Source of the DNA: Tamarix chinensis
Lineage: Eukaryota > Streptophyta > Magnoliopsida > Caryophyllales > Tamaricaceae
Assembly (NCBI GenBank): GCA_030549775.1
Contig: CM060175.1
Span: forward strand, 28,439,762 to 28,503,761
DNA: 64,000 nt
Direction: 5' to 3'
A program made the position numbers and the translations under genes. Under the pieces are notes generated by a model that saw only the letters and a list, made by a program, of their open reading frames with translations, was not told the origin of the DNA and ran no database searches. Positions 35,680 to 46,081 of the stretch are shown here, piece by piece; position 1 is the first letter of the stretch, and every line of letters starts with the position of its first letter.

Positions 35680-35893
35680 AAAATGATACCACTTATAGTA
35701 TCAGCTTAAAAAGATTAAAAATGGAAAAGCAGTCGAAACACACTTCAAAATCCAATAAAAATTTTGTAAACCAAGTTTATTTTTGAAAACGAGCGTGGTC
35801 AAAAGGACCAACTGCTCTAATACCAATTTGTGGTATTAGCTTAAAAGGTTTAAAATTGGAAGAGCGTGGTCGAAACCAACTCTGATACCAACT
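35680..35893 (-). repeat. Amplified primer-binding-site repeat of element L2
   Basis: Three units of about 65-75 bp, each with a tRNA-iMet-type word (minus strand TTGGTATTAG, TTGGTATCAG) and the trailer 'cttaaaaggtttaaaattgg'. The one adjoining the LTR (TGGTATCAGAG, minus strand of 35880-35890) is the functional primer-binding site, 3 bp from the LTR end at 35894. The same structure, larger, precedes the O1 LTR at 42480-43007. Confidence 0.8.
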
Positions 35894-36619
35894 TCGAACA
35901 CCCCAAATTTACTAATTTTTTTAAAGCAAAAGAATTTAAAATTTTAAAACCTGTGAATTATGGGGATATTACTGCGACACTTAGTACCAAACTGGTTCTC
36001 TCCGACCTTTTCAGTACCAAGTGTTAAGGCTAAGAAAAGATCAATATTAAACTTAAACCAAGAGTTTATGAAAGAACTAGAAAGATCATAACACCAAATA
36101 TTCGAATATGTGTAAAGAATTATAATTTATATCCAAAAGAGAAATAAGCTTACAACAGATAAAAGATTCATTTAAAATACTCGATACAAGTAATAAATCA
36201 AAAAGGGTAAGTTTAATACAAAAGAAATAACCGAAAGAGATAAAATAGCAAGAAGAGTGAATCCAGCCACACTAATCTCGAACTTGGAGCCAAAACGTGC
36301 TCAACACTCAGCTCTGACTGATGTCTTGCCCACCTACACAAAGTCAGAAGGGCCTACTACTTGTGGGAAAGAGCAACACCCATAAAAAGGGTGATCAGTA
36401 CGCTACAAATTGAGTAAGGTAACCATGCAATAAGGCCAACATATGAAATTACATAAACCATGCAGAATAGTAACAAGAACAAAAATACCATCATAACAAC
36501 ATAATATCATTCAATCATTCTGGTAAATACATAAAGGCCCATTCATAGTCCGGATTAATTATTTAATTAATCTCTAATTATAACTAATTTAACACCAAGC
36601 TTTTATCAAATCCATGTGA

Positions 36620-36950
36620 ATACGGAAGCCCCCACTATTATAGTTGGTGGATCGGAGATAAGCAGGGCACAATGCACCTGTCTACTATTATTAGCCCGTG
36701 GATCGGTCACACATAGGATATTATACTCTAACCACTATTTCTTACCGGTGGATCAGTTGGCTCTGGCACTCATGGTGTTCCACTGTAAGTACTTAGTGTC
36801 TTTTATGTATCTTAGCAAACTTCGATGTTTGGTTTATTGAGCTTAGAATCCACCACTATTATAGCCGGTGGATCAGAGAAATATAGGACTACACGTCCTA
36901 ACCACTATTTCTAACTGGTGGATCGGAGGGACCCAACTCATTAATCTTTC
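36620..36950 (-). repeat. L2 hairpin/dyad tandem array
   Basis: Units with CCACTATTAT and GGTGGATCGG words. Stems include CAGG/CCTG (36664-36681) and AGGAC/GTCCT with loop TACAC (36885-36899); one unit (AGGATATTATACTCT) has a weakened stem. Confidence 0.8.
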
Positions 36951-37799
36951 ACTTTAAATGATTAATGTCTTAAGTATATGCCTGAATCACTCCCTTTATA
37001 CTTATCCTCCAACTGACTCGTACCACATCATGATAACCCTGCACCTTTTAATTTGTCCAACAGCCTCTCCTCTATACTCTAACTCACACCAGAACTCCAA
37101 TACCAAAATATGTGGATCAAGGCTCACTACTAGACACCTCCAAGTCCATTTATTTCCTTACTCTAGGGTTTTTCCCAAAAACCCTAATTTAGGCCTAAGT
37201 GGCCCGTCCTACTCCACCTCACACAACCCAATTCATTTTTAATACTCATTGACCCCACATTCATCATCATTCTTTATTCCCCAAGTACACACATGTTACC
37301 ACCAAACCCTAGTTAGCCATATCAAAATCATAGTTAACCACTCTAAATCCTAATTAACCACAAAAAACCTTAATTTACCACTCCAAACCATAATTAGCCA
37401 CTTCAAACCCTAGTTAATCACAACGAAGCATAATTAGCCACTCCAAACCCTAGTAAATCACAACAACCCATAGTTAATCATTCCAAACCCTAATTCAGTC
37501 TCTTCCATACCCTTATATGTCCTACATACTATTTTTCACCCAAAATTTCCAAACACCCAAGTAACTCTTCTATTACCTTCCTTACATCTCAAGTCAACTT
37601 TTCATACGTAAGCTTTACTCTCATGCAGACATCAACCTCCCCATGCAAACCTTCAAAATTTTTCATGCAAACCCTAAAACTTCCACGTGAAACCCTAGAT
37701 TCAATCATGCAAACCCTAGATCACACCATACAAAACCCTTGATTCATCCATGCAAAACCCAAGATTTAATCCACACAAAACCCAAGGTTTCTCCATATA

Positions 37800-38010
37800 A
37801 AACCCTATATTCAATCCATATAAACCATAGATTAGATTCTCCTGTGTTACACCATAGATTAGATTCTCCTATGTTATACCATAGATTTGATTCTCCTATG
37901 TTACACCATAGATTTGATTCTCCCATGCAAAATCGTAAATTAGATTCTCCCATAAATTAGATGCTCCCATGTAACATCATAGATTAGATTCTCCCTTACA
38001 GAACCATAAA
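37800..38010 (-). repeat. 27-bp tandem array of the L2 LTR
   Basis: Seven or so units on the pattern 'CCATAGATTAGATTCTCC' plus 'TATGTTACA'. Because 27 is a multiple of three, a minus-strand frame reads a nine-residue repeat (GESNLW plus three) without stops. I take this as a by-product, not a gene. Confidence 0.8.
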
Positions 38011-38939
38011 TTCCCCATTTTACTCTTCCACTCATGGATCATTAAAATACTTAGGTAAACTCACATTCCTTGGTCAACTTCTTTCCCCATCCTCCTTTTT
38101 GATCCTTTCCCCACACAAACCACATTAACATCCTCATATGCATGTCTAAAGGGTCGCAAACCAATCATCACATACCACAATATTTAATCACATATACATA
38201 ATATACATGTCATTTAACAACACATGAACACACTTTAACTCCATGCCATACAACACATGAAATCGATACAATGATAAACATGGGATGCATAACATGCAAA
38301 ACATATAATGCACATCAACACATAATAGGCCTTAGTAACACCCTTACCTAAAACGACACCAATCTTGGAGCACATTCCTACACCTCCTTAGGGCTTTGAC
38401 TGGTCTCACCTATATGAGGGAAAAGCTAAAATTAGATTCCCTCCTACCAAAAATACTATTATTTACTAACTTATACTAAGACTAGGATTTTGATAAAATA
38501 TTAATAATAATAACCATTAACTAAATACTAAATTTGGCTAAAAATATAAGAATTAATAGTAACATCATAAAAGTTGATAATATAAGGTTAAAGAATTTAC
38601 CCTAATAATAATAAAAATAATGATACCAAAATAATAATAGCAAAGATACTAAAAATAATATCAATGTTAATATTTATAAGAATAATAATAATAGTAGTAA
38701 CAATAATAATGAAAAGGGCACTACTCAAAAACGTAGTGAAATAAGGGCTTCAGCCACTTTACCAAAATAATATTAATAATAACATTAGTAAAATAAATAA
38801 CAAAATTTAGTAATAATAATGATAATGATAAAAACCATAATAATATTGCAAAAATGATAATAATCACAAAGGTAATAATAGTAATGATAATAATCAAAGA
38901 TAAAATGAAGTAGGGTTTCAACCCTACATTGAAAAATAA

Positions 38940-39144
38940 TAAACTTATTAAATAATAATAATAATAATAATAATAACACTAATAAAAATAATAAATTCTA
39001 ATGATAAAATTATTAATAATACTAATAATAATAAGACTTGATATTTATAATACTACCACTACAATTCAAAATAGGCACAATAGAGTTTCAACCTTATATA
39101 AAATGATAATACTAACATTGAAAATAATAATAATATTATTAATC

Positions 39145-39226
<82 letters not shown>

Positions 39227-39344
39227 CGATGATAATACTAATAATAACAACAATAACAACAACAACAATAATAATGATGATGATGATGATGATGATGATG
39301 ACGATGACGATGACGACGATGATGATGACGATGATGATGATGAA

Positions 39345-39380
<36 letters not shown>

Positions 39381-39660
39381 ATTATTATTATTAATAATCG
39401 CATCACACGGATAATAATAATAGCAACACTAATAGTAAAATAGTTATAATAATAATAATAATTTTGAAATAGTAATAATAAGAATAATAAGAATAATGAT
39501 AATAAAATCAAAATAAAAATATAATAGGGCTTCGGCCCTTAATAGAAATAATAATAAAAACATTAATAATAATAATAATAGTAATAGTAGTAATAATAAT
39601 AATAATAATAGTCATAGTAGTAGTAACAATAATAATAATAATAATAATCAAAAATTTCAA
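38940..39660. repeat. Compound AAT/GAT microsatellite tract
   Basis: Pure (AAT)n at 38953-38976 and 39142-39193, then (GAT)n with GAC interruptions at 39194-39230 and 39272-39380, then more AAT and GTAATAGTA-type repeats to 39650. Poly-Met, poly-Ile and poly-Ser open frames in this tract are artefacts. Confidence 0.95.
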
Positions 39661-40550
39661 ATAAATGAAATAAAATAGATTAAGGCTTGAATAAATAATG
39701 AAACAGGGTTGAGAGGTTTTAGGGTTCAACCTTAGGCTGGTGGGGACAGGTGGCACCGACAATGGTGGCGGTGACCGGAAAAAGAGACGAAAAGGGGAAA
39801 CGTTGAAGGCTGGGAACAAAATAGGAAGAATGAAGGTGGGATTAGAGGTGATTATGGTTTCCTAGAAGGAGAGGAGGAGATGGTGGTGTAGCCAAAGGTG
39901 GTGGTGCACGACGGCGATGGTGGTGGTCGAATGGGGAAGAAGAAGAGAAAGAGAGGAGGAGAGGGAGAGAGAGGAAAAGAAAGGTAGGGGAAGATAGACG
40001 AGGGTCTGCAAAATAGAATGGGAGGTGAATGAAGTATAGGAAGTAGCGGAAGTGGTGGCTAAGGGTAGTTCGAAGGGCAGGGGAGGTGAAAAGGAAGGCA
40101 GATCGGGGAGGAAACTTTGCACAGCCTTGGTGGCTTGTGTAGGAAGCATTGAAGGATGAGGGAGGCGTAGTTAGTTAGAGGGCTGTTCAGGGAGTACTCA
40201 GGTGGCTAGAACGGGCGGCGGTGTTGGTAGGAAGTGGCGGAAATGGCATCTCAAATGGTGGTGGCGCATCCAAGGGTTTTTTTGGGTAGAATTCAAAGGC
40301 TCAATACAAGGCTATTATGGGGGTATCTATAGAATTTAGAAGAGAGGGTAGGGTTATGTGGGTCACTGAGGGGATAATGCAGTTAGGTTTAGGGTCAACG
40401 GTGATAACAAAGCCGACGACAATCAAATCGGGGTAGGGGACTGTTGCTTAGAAAAAGAGGGGTCATGTGCAAAAAGGAAGGGAGATGGGTTGGGTCAACG
40501 TGGCTGGCAAGTCAAGGGAAGAGAGAAGAAGAAGAAAGGCCAGTCAAAAC

Positions 40551-41352
40551 TGTAACACCCTCAAAATTCACTACTGAAAATTTTTATTTTCTTAAAAGAA
40601 ATAGCAGAAGCAAAAAACAAACTGTAAATTTCAGGGATATTCCCGCCACACCTAATACCAGACCGGTTCACTCCTACCGTTTCAGTACCAAGTGCTAAGG
40701 CTAAAAGTGTAAAACACAATTTATAAACCATATTTAAATCATAGTAGCGTGACAAACTGTTTACAAGTATAAAGTCCACCAATGGTGGTTCCAAAAACAA
40801 CAATAATATTAAAACTAGGAATTTAAAAGAGGAAGGGAAAAACCCTAACGGTTCTGGATGATTCCTTACTCTCCTTCCCACTACCCACTTGAATAGTACT
40901 TGAAAAGAGACCTGCAAGGGACACTACCCATTGAATAGGCAAGGGCCCCACGAATGGAACTTTCAATATTATGGTATTGAGTAACCCTTTAAAAGCACAC
41001 ATAAAAGCAGGCCCACAACGTAACATATGATACAACACTATATTCATATATAACAAGATGTGCATACATAACATTCACATACTTAACATTCAATCAAATA
41101 TTAATAGGTTGTAATGCACAATCAATACTTTTGGGCCTTAAGCCATGTTATAGTGCAAAATCAATACTTCCGGCCTTAAGCCCTTAGTTAATCATTATTC
41201 AATCATTTCTCATATTTTATATCCATGTAATTATGGAAACCACACTATTATAGCCGGTGGATCGGTCACTTATAGGGCAGAACACACCTAACCACTATTA
41301 TATGCTGGTGGATCGGTCTCTAGGGTAAAAAGCTCCTCGCCACTATTATGCC
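40551..41352 (-). mobile_element. 3' LTR fragment of element O1
   Basis: TGTAACACCCTCAAAATTCAC at 40551 is the sense-strand 3' end of an LTR inserted into the L2 LTR. Head, acceptor-like CCTGCAAGG (about 40915) and the start of the hairpin array (41245-41352) are present. The LTR then breaks off inside a unit at 'actattatgcc' and is fused to gag sequence. The 370 bp next to the terminus match the start of the O1 5' LTR at 43008. The possible target duplication AAAAC (40546-40550) cannot be checked because the other end is outside the window. Confidence 0.75.
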
Positions 41353-42296
41353 AAAACGATAGTTGTTGTGACCATTGGACTCCTTCACGAGGTGTGTTGT
41401 AGCATTGATAGCTCCTGTGACCAAGTTGTCCACAATCGTGGCATTGAACCAAATTTCCCATGCAATCCTTGCCTAGATGATCTCTTATGCAACGCCAACA
41501 ATGGTAATGTCAGACCGGTCTCATTGGGAGCACTTTGATTCTTCTTACGCCAAACTTGAGTTTGAAGTTGAAGCTGGACCCGCAAAACCTTGCTACTGGG
41601 GTGATGACTCTTTTCTCTAGACTCGGTCTCTTCGTTCTTCCTCTTGCTTAGGACGGAGACTTGTTCTTGGACTAAAGCATCGGCATTACATGCTCGCTCG
41701 TACACCGTACTCAGATCATGGAAGATGTTAGCACCCATCATGCTTTGGATGTTGGAGTGAAGTCCTTGCTCGAATTGAAAGACCGTCGTTGCCTTATTAG
41801 CTACTATATCGAGGGAGAACCTTAGAAACTCCGTGAATCGTGTGTAGTACTCTCGAACCGATAGGCTTTCTTATGTCAGCTCCATGAATTCTATGAGTTT
41901 GGACCTTTTGAGACTTTCTATGTAGAAATGCATGCGGATGTCAATCTTGAAGTCTTCCCAAGATATTGCTCGTCCTCCTTGGGTTCGAAGGTCTTCCCAC
42001 CAAGTGTCGGTTGGTCCTCGAAGGAAGTACACCGCAATGTTAGTCCTTCTCTCCTCAGGGTAGTTGAGTGCCTCGAATGTCCTATCGAAATCCCGTATCC
42101 AACTTTCCAAGACCATAGGATCTTATTTCCCATCATAGGTTGGGGGTCAATGGTGCGAAACTCTTTCCAGCCAACCCTCTCAAGTACCAATATGAGGTAA
42201 AGCAGTTTAAGGTTGGGGTACCGAGGATCGCTGGGCCAATCCCACGAGCACTTCAAACGCTCTCCCTAGGTTGTTGATCTGTTCATCTCGGTTCAT
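41353..42296 (-). pseudogene. gag pseudogene of element O1, minus strand
   Basis: The frame starts MNRDEQINNLGRAFEVL with ATG at 42296-42294, shifts, and continues as 'ESWIRDFDRTFEALNYPEER', then 'AVYFLRGPTDTWWEDL' (42116-41960), typical of the capsid N-terminal half of Ty3 gag. After further stops the nucleocapsid is readable in another frame with two zinc knuckles: CWRCIRDHLGKDC (C-x2-C-x3-H-x4-C) and CHDCGQLGHRSYQC (C-x2-C-x4-H-x4-C), within about 41500-41405. Its minus-strand direction agrees with the primer-binding site at 43004-42994. Pol is absent: the gene breaks directly into LTR sequence at 41352. The lineage looks chromovirus-like, perhaps Del/Tekay. Confidence 0.88.
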
Positions 42297-42479
42297 GTTG
42301 AGTTAGTTGTAAAATAGAAGTTTGTTAGGGAAGGTGCTACTTTCTCAAGCTAGATGATCTAAGCCTAGGTCACTTAATCTACCCATACCCAACTCTCAAG
42401 ACTAATCCGGGTTTTCAAAACAAAGGAGAAATAGGATGGGAAATCCTTTTAAGAATAATTTAAACTTGAAAAAATTCCA
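42297..42479 (-). other. Leader of element O1 before gag
   Basis: Untranslated sequence between the amplified primer-binding-site repeat and the gag start. No motif recognised. Confidence 0.5.
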
Positions 42480-43007
42480 TGAAATACTTTGATACTAACT
42501 TGTAGTATCAACTCAAAACATTTGAAAACCAAGAAAGGTTTTCTGAAAATACTTGATACCAACTTGTGGTACCAGCTTAAATGATTTAAATTATAAGAGT
42601 GATTGAAACCAAATTAGATATCAGTTGTGGTATCTGCTTAAATTTGTTTAAAACAGAAAGAGTCATTAGAACAAACTCTAATACCAACTTGTGGTATCGG
42701 TTTAAAAGGTTTGAAATTAAAAGACTGGTTGAAACCAATTTTGATACCAACCTGTAGTATCAGATTAAAAGGTTTAAAATTAAAAGAGCGGTCGAAACTC
42801 ACTCTGATACCACCTTGTGGTATCATCTTAAAAAGTTTAAAATTGGAAGAGTCGTCGAACTTGTGGTATCCGCTAAAACATTTGATATAGAAAATGGTTT
42901 TTGAAACCACCTCTGATTGTAAATGTTTTTAAAACAAGAAAAATTTGTTAAACTAAAAATTTTCAAACTAAAGTGTGGTTATCGGAATCAACACTTTGAT
43001 ACCAACT
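42480..43007 (-). repeat. Amplified primer-binding-site repeat of element O1
   Basis: About eight units of roughly 60-63 bp starting near 42489, 42550, 42616, 42681, 42741, 42805, 42861 and 42914, plus the terminal site at 42994-43004. In plus orientation a unit reads 'TGATACCAACTTGTGGTATC', then 'agcttaaaaggtttaaaatt' and 'aaaagagcggtcgaaacca'. The start is a near-perfect inverted repeat GATACCA-N4-TGGTATC, where TGGTATC is the core of the tRNA-iMet primer-binding site. So each unit holds a primer-site-like word and its complement. The site that abuts the LTR reads TGGTATCAAAG on the minus strand. Confidence 0.85.
42994..43004 (-). other. Primer-binding site of O1, tRNA-iMet type
   Basis: TGGTATCAAAG on the minus strand, 3 bp from the LTR end TGTAACACCC at 43008. 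It differs by one base from the usual TGGTATCAGAG. Confidence 0.85.
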
Positions 43008-43377
43008 TGTAACACCCCCAAAATTCACTACTGAAAAATTTTATTTTATTAAAAGAAATTGCGGGAGCAAAATAACAACTATGAATTTTAGGGATATTAC
43101 CACCACACCTAATACCAAACTGGTTCACTCTTACCGTTCTAGTACCAAGTGCTAAAGCTAAATTTGTAAAACATTATTTACAAACCATATTTAAATCAAA
43201 GTAGCATGACAAACCGTTTACTAGTATAAAGTCCACCAATGGCGGTTATAAAAACAACAATAATATTAAAACCATGAATTTAAAATAAGAAGAGAAAAAT
43301 TCTAACGGTTCCGGATGATTTCTTTCTTTTCTTCCTGTTACCCACTTGAATAGTACCTGAAAAGAGACCTACAAAGG
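43008..43377 (-). mobile_element. 5' LTR of element O1, part 1
   Basis: The sense-strand 3' end of the LTR (TGTAACACCCCC) with the head 'ttaccaccacacctaatacc', running to the acceptor-like CCTACAAAGG. It is cut at 43377 by the S1 insertion and continues at 48166; the 40551 copy shows the uninterrupted sequence 'gacctgcaagggacactacc'. Confidence 0.88.
43373..43377. repeat. Left target duplication of S1
   Basis: AAAGG, matching 48166-48170 beyond the other end of S1. Confidence 0.85.
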
Positions 43378-43774
43378 TGTAACACCCCAAAATTCACTAC
43401 TTTTTTTTAAAGCGGAAGCAATTAAACTAGAAACACTGAAAACCTGTGAATTCTGGAAATGTTACCACCACACTTAGTACTAGACCGGTTCTCTCTGACC
43501 GTTCTAGTACCATGTGCTAAGGCTAAAGAAAAGATCAACAATCAATTACAAAATTAATACAAACTAAACTTGAAATAATCATTAAACGGTTGTAAAACAA
43601 AGCCAGAGTACGCATCAAGTAATGTAATTCATTTCCAAAAGAGAATTAAACTTACAACCGTTAAAAGATTAACAAAAAGAAATAGATTCATATAAAGACT
43701 ATAATATGGCCACAACTCTCTCGAACCTTGAGCCAAACACGCTCAACACTCAGCCCCAACTGATATCTCGCCCA

Positions 43775-43783
43775 CCTGCATAA
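43775..43783 (-). other. Acceptor-like site in S1
   Basis: On the minus strand TTATGCAG/GTGGG. CCTGCA or CCTACA occurs at the same place in every LTR copy: 9931, 34035, 36333, 40915, 43370, 49679, 57325 and, in family C, 53843 and 62315. Use as an intron acceptor is inferred. Confidence 0.5.
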
Positions 43784-44059
43784 ATTCAGAAGGGCATACT
43801 ACTCGTGGGAATGAGCAGCTGACAGGGGTGATCAGTACGCTACGTACTGAGTAAGGTAACCAAACACTAAGGCTAACACATAAGCACATAAAATCATGCA
43901 TAAGAATAAAAGATCATAAAGACCATCATCATATCATAATATCGACCAATCATTCAGGTACATACATAAAGGCCCAATCATAGTCCTGATTAATTATTTA
44001 ATTAATCTTTTATCAGAATCCGATTCACACCATGCCTTTTATCAATCCATGCGAGCATA

Positions 44060-44480
44060 GGAACACCCCACTATTATAACCGGTGGGCCTGTTGCAATAG
44101 AGCATTATGCCCTAACCAATATTATTACTAGTGGATCAGTCACAATAGAGCACCATGCCCTAACCACTATTATTACCGGTGGATCGGTCACATATAGGGT
44201 AGAGACCCTAACCACTATTCCTAACCGGTGGATCGGTTCGGTTCCTCCTCGCATGATATTCCACTGTAAGTAATTAGTGTCTTTTATGAGCTTTAACGAT
44301 TCTAGTTTGTGTTTATTGAGCTCGAGTCACCCCACTATTTTTACCGTTGGCCAGTCACATATAGGACCTCATGTCCTAACCACTATTATAACCGGTGGAT
44401 CGGTCGCACATAGGACTATGCGTCCTAACCACTATTCCTGATCGGTGGATTGGTTTGGACTCGGCTCAATAATCTTCCAC
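44060..44480 (-). repeat. S1 hairpin/dyad tandem array
   Basis: Seven units in two blocks. Clear stems: AGGGT/ACCCT with loop AGAG (44206-44219), AGGAC/GTCCT with loop CTCAT (44363-44377) and AGGAC/GTCCT with loop TATGC (44412-44426). The first block ends with 'ccactgtaagtaattagtgt' and the second with 'ccacttcatatgattagtgt', so the block itself is a higher-order repeat. Confidence 0.88.
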
Positions 44481-44629
44481 TTCATATGATTAGTGTCTTA
44501 AGTATCTTATTCAAAGGCTTTAACCTTGGATATGCATGAGTCATCACACATCACAATCATAAAATTTTACCATCATAATTACACTTAAATCACCACATAC
44601 ACATGATAACACAAAAAACCCTAATCAGC

Positions 44630-45150
44630 CACCACATACCTCAATTAACCACAACAAACCATAGTTAACCACTCCAAACCCTATTTAACCATAACAACAA
44701 TAATTAGCCACTCCAGGCCTTAGTTAATCATAACAAACCACAATTATCCACTCCAACCCTAATTAATCACAACAGCCTAGAGTTCATTACTCCAAACCCT
44801 AATTCAATCTCTTGCATACCCTCATAATGCTCCACATACTATTTTTCATCCAAAATAGTTCAACACCCGAATAATACTTACATTACCTTCCTTATATCCC
44901 AAATTAACTTTCCACACGTAAATTTCATACCCATGCAGACCTTAATCTCCCCATGCAAACCTTCGAACCTTTTTCATGCAAACCCTAAAATTCCATGTGA
45001 AACCCTAATTTCAACCATGCAAACCCTAATACCGCCATCCAACCATCAATGCCAACATGTAAACCCTAATACCACCAAACAACTATAATTACCACCATAC
45101 AAACCTTAGTAACATCATACAAACCCTAATACCACCATGCAACCATTAGT
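44630..45150 (-). repeat. S1 AAACCCTA (telo-box) runs
   Basis: Alternating 'CCACTCCAAACCCTA' and 'AACCACAACAAACCATA' units (44630-44800), then 'CCATGCAAACCCTAAT' units (44940-45150). Several contain exact AAACCCTAA. Confidence 0.8.
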
Positions 45151-45800
45151 ACCACCATCCAACCCACAATTCTGCCATATAAAACCCTAAATTCAATCCA
45201 TAACAAAACCCAAGATTTTTCCACATAATACAATTGATTAGATTCTCTCCTTTCATAACCACAATTTAGATTCCCCCATACAAGACTATAAGTTAGATCC
45301 TCCCACATCAAATCATAATTTAGAATCTCCCAAGCAAAACCATAATTTGGATTAATTGGATTTCCCCAAACAAATCATAAATTAGATTCTCCTAATTAAA
45401 TCATAACTTAGGTTCTTCCATATAATATCATAAAATACATTCTCCAAAATAACATCATAAATTATATTCTCTCCCACGAAACCCTACATTTCCCATTTTA
45501 TTCTTCCTCTCATAAACTATTAAAATACTTAGGTCAACTCATATCTCTTGATCAAATTCTTTCTTCATCCTTATTTTTCATCCTTTTCCCCACACAACCA
45601 CATTAACATTCTCACATGCATGTCTTATAGGGTCACAACACATATCGTCACATACATATAGTACACATGCCATATAACAACACAAAAGCATGCTTGAACT
45701 CCATGCCATCCCAAATATGCAATAATTACAATAATAACATGGGATGCATAACATACGAGGCACACAATGCACATTAGCACATAAAAGGCCTTAGTGAACC

Positions 45801-45808
45801 CTTACCTA
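45801..45808 (-). other. Donor-like site in S1
   Basis: CTTACCTA in plus, so TTTTAG/GTAAGG on the minus strand, a strong plant 5' splice-site match. It is present at the same place in L1 (11457), L2 (38342), S2 (51641) and S2' (59233); family C has TTTAG/GTAAGT (54757, 63229). Confidence 0.55.
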
Positions 45809-46048
45809 AAATATCACCGATCTTGGAGCACGCTCCTACGCCTCCTTAGGGCTTTGACCAAATAATAACATATTAAAAAAATAACCTTAACAAAATTCTA
45901 ACTTTGATAAAGACATAAAAATAATAGAGATATTATAAACCTTGATAATATAGGGTTAAAGACTTTACCCTAATAATAATAATGATACTAATATAATAAT
46001 ATCAAAGATAATAAAACTAATATCAATGAGAATATAAATAATAATAAC

Positions 46049-46081
<33 letters not shown>

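Larger units (their letters stand above)
35894..40550 (-). mobile_element. 5' LTR of element L2, interrupted by O1
   Basis: The sense-strand 3' end TCGAACACCCCAAATTTAC lies at the left, 3 bp from the primer-binding site. Moving right: head (35950), acceptor-like CCTACACAAAG (36333), hairpin array (36620-36950), AAACCCTA runs (37290-37480), 27-bp array (37800-38010), donor-like CCTTACCT (38342), long AAT/GAT microsatellites (38440-39660), G-rich leader (39700-40300) and TATA-like CTATAGATACC (minus strand near 40323-40333). It stops at 40550 where the O1 LTR starts. By comparison with S2 near 52800, the purine-rich block and AT-rich start should follow but are displaced beyond the nest. Confidence 0.82.

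Noticed and set aside
37744..37953. GESNLW-type repeat peptide as a gene
   Set aside because: It is explained by a 27-bp unit divisible by three. No start context or conservation beyond the repeat.
39001..39819. Long open frames of poly-Met, poly-Ile, poly-Ser and poly-Leu on both strands
   Set aside because: They are translations of AAT/GAT trinucleotide repeats and have no domain or splice context.
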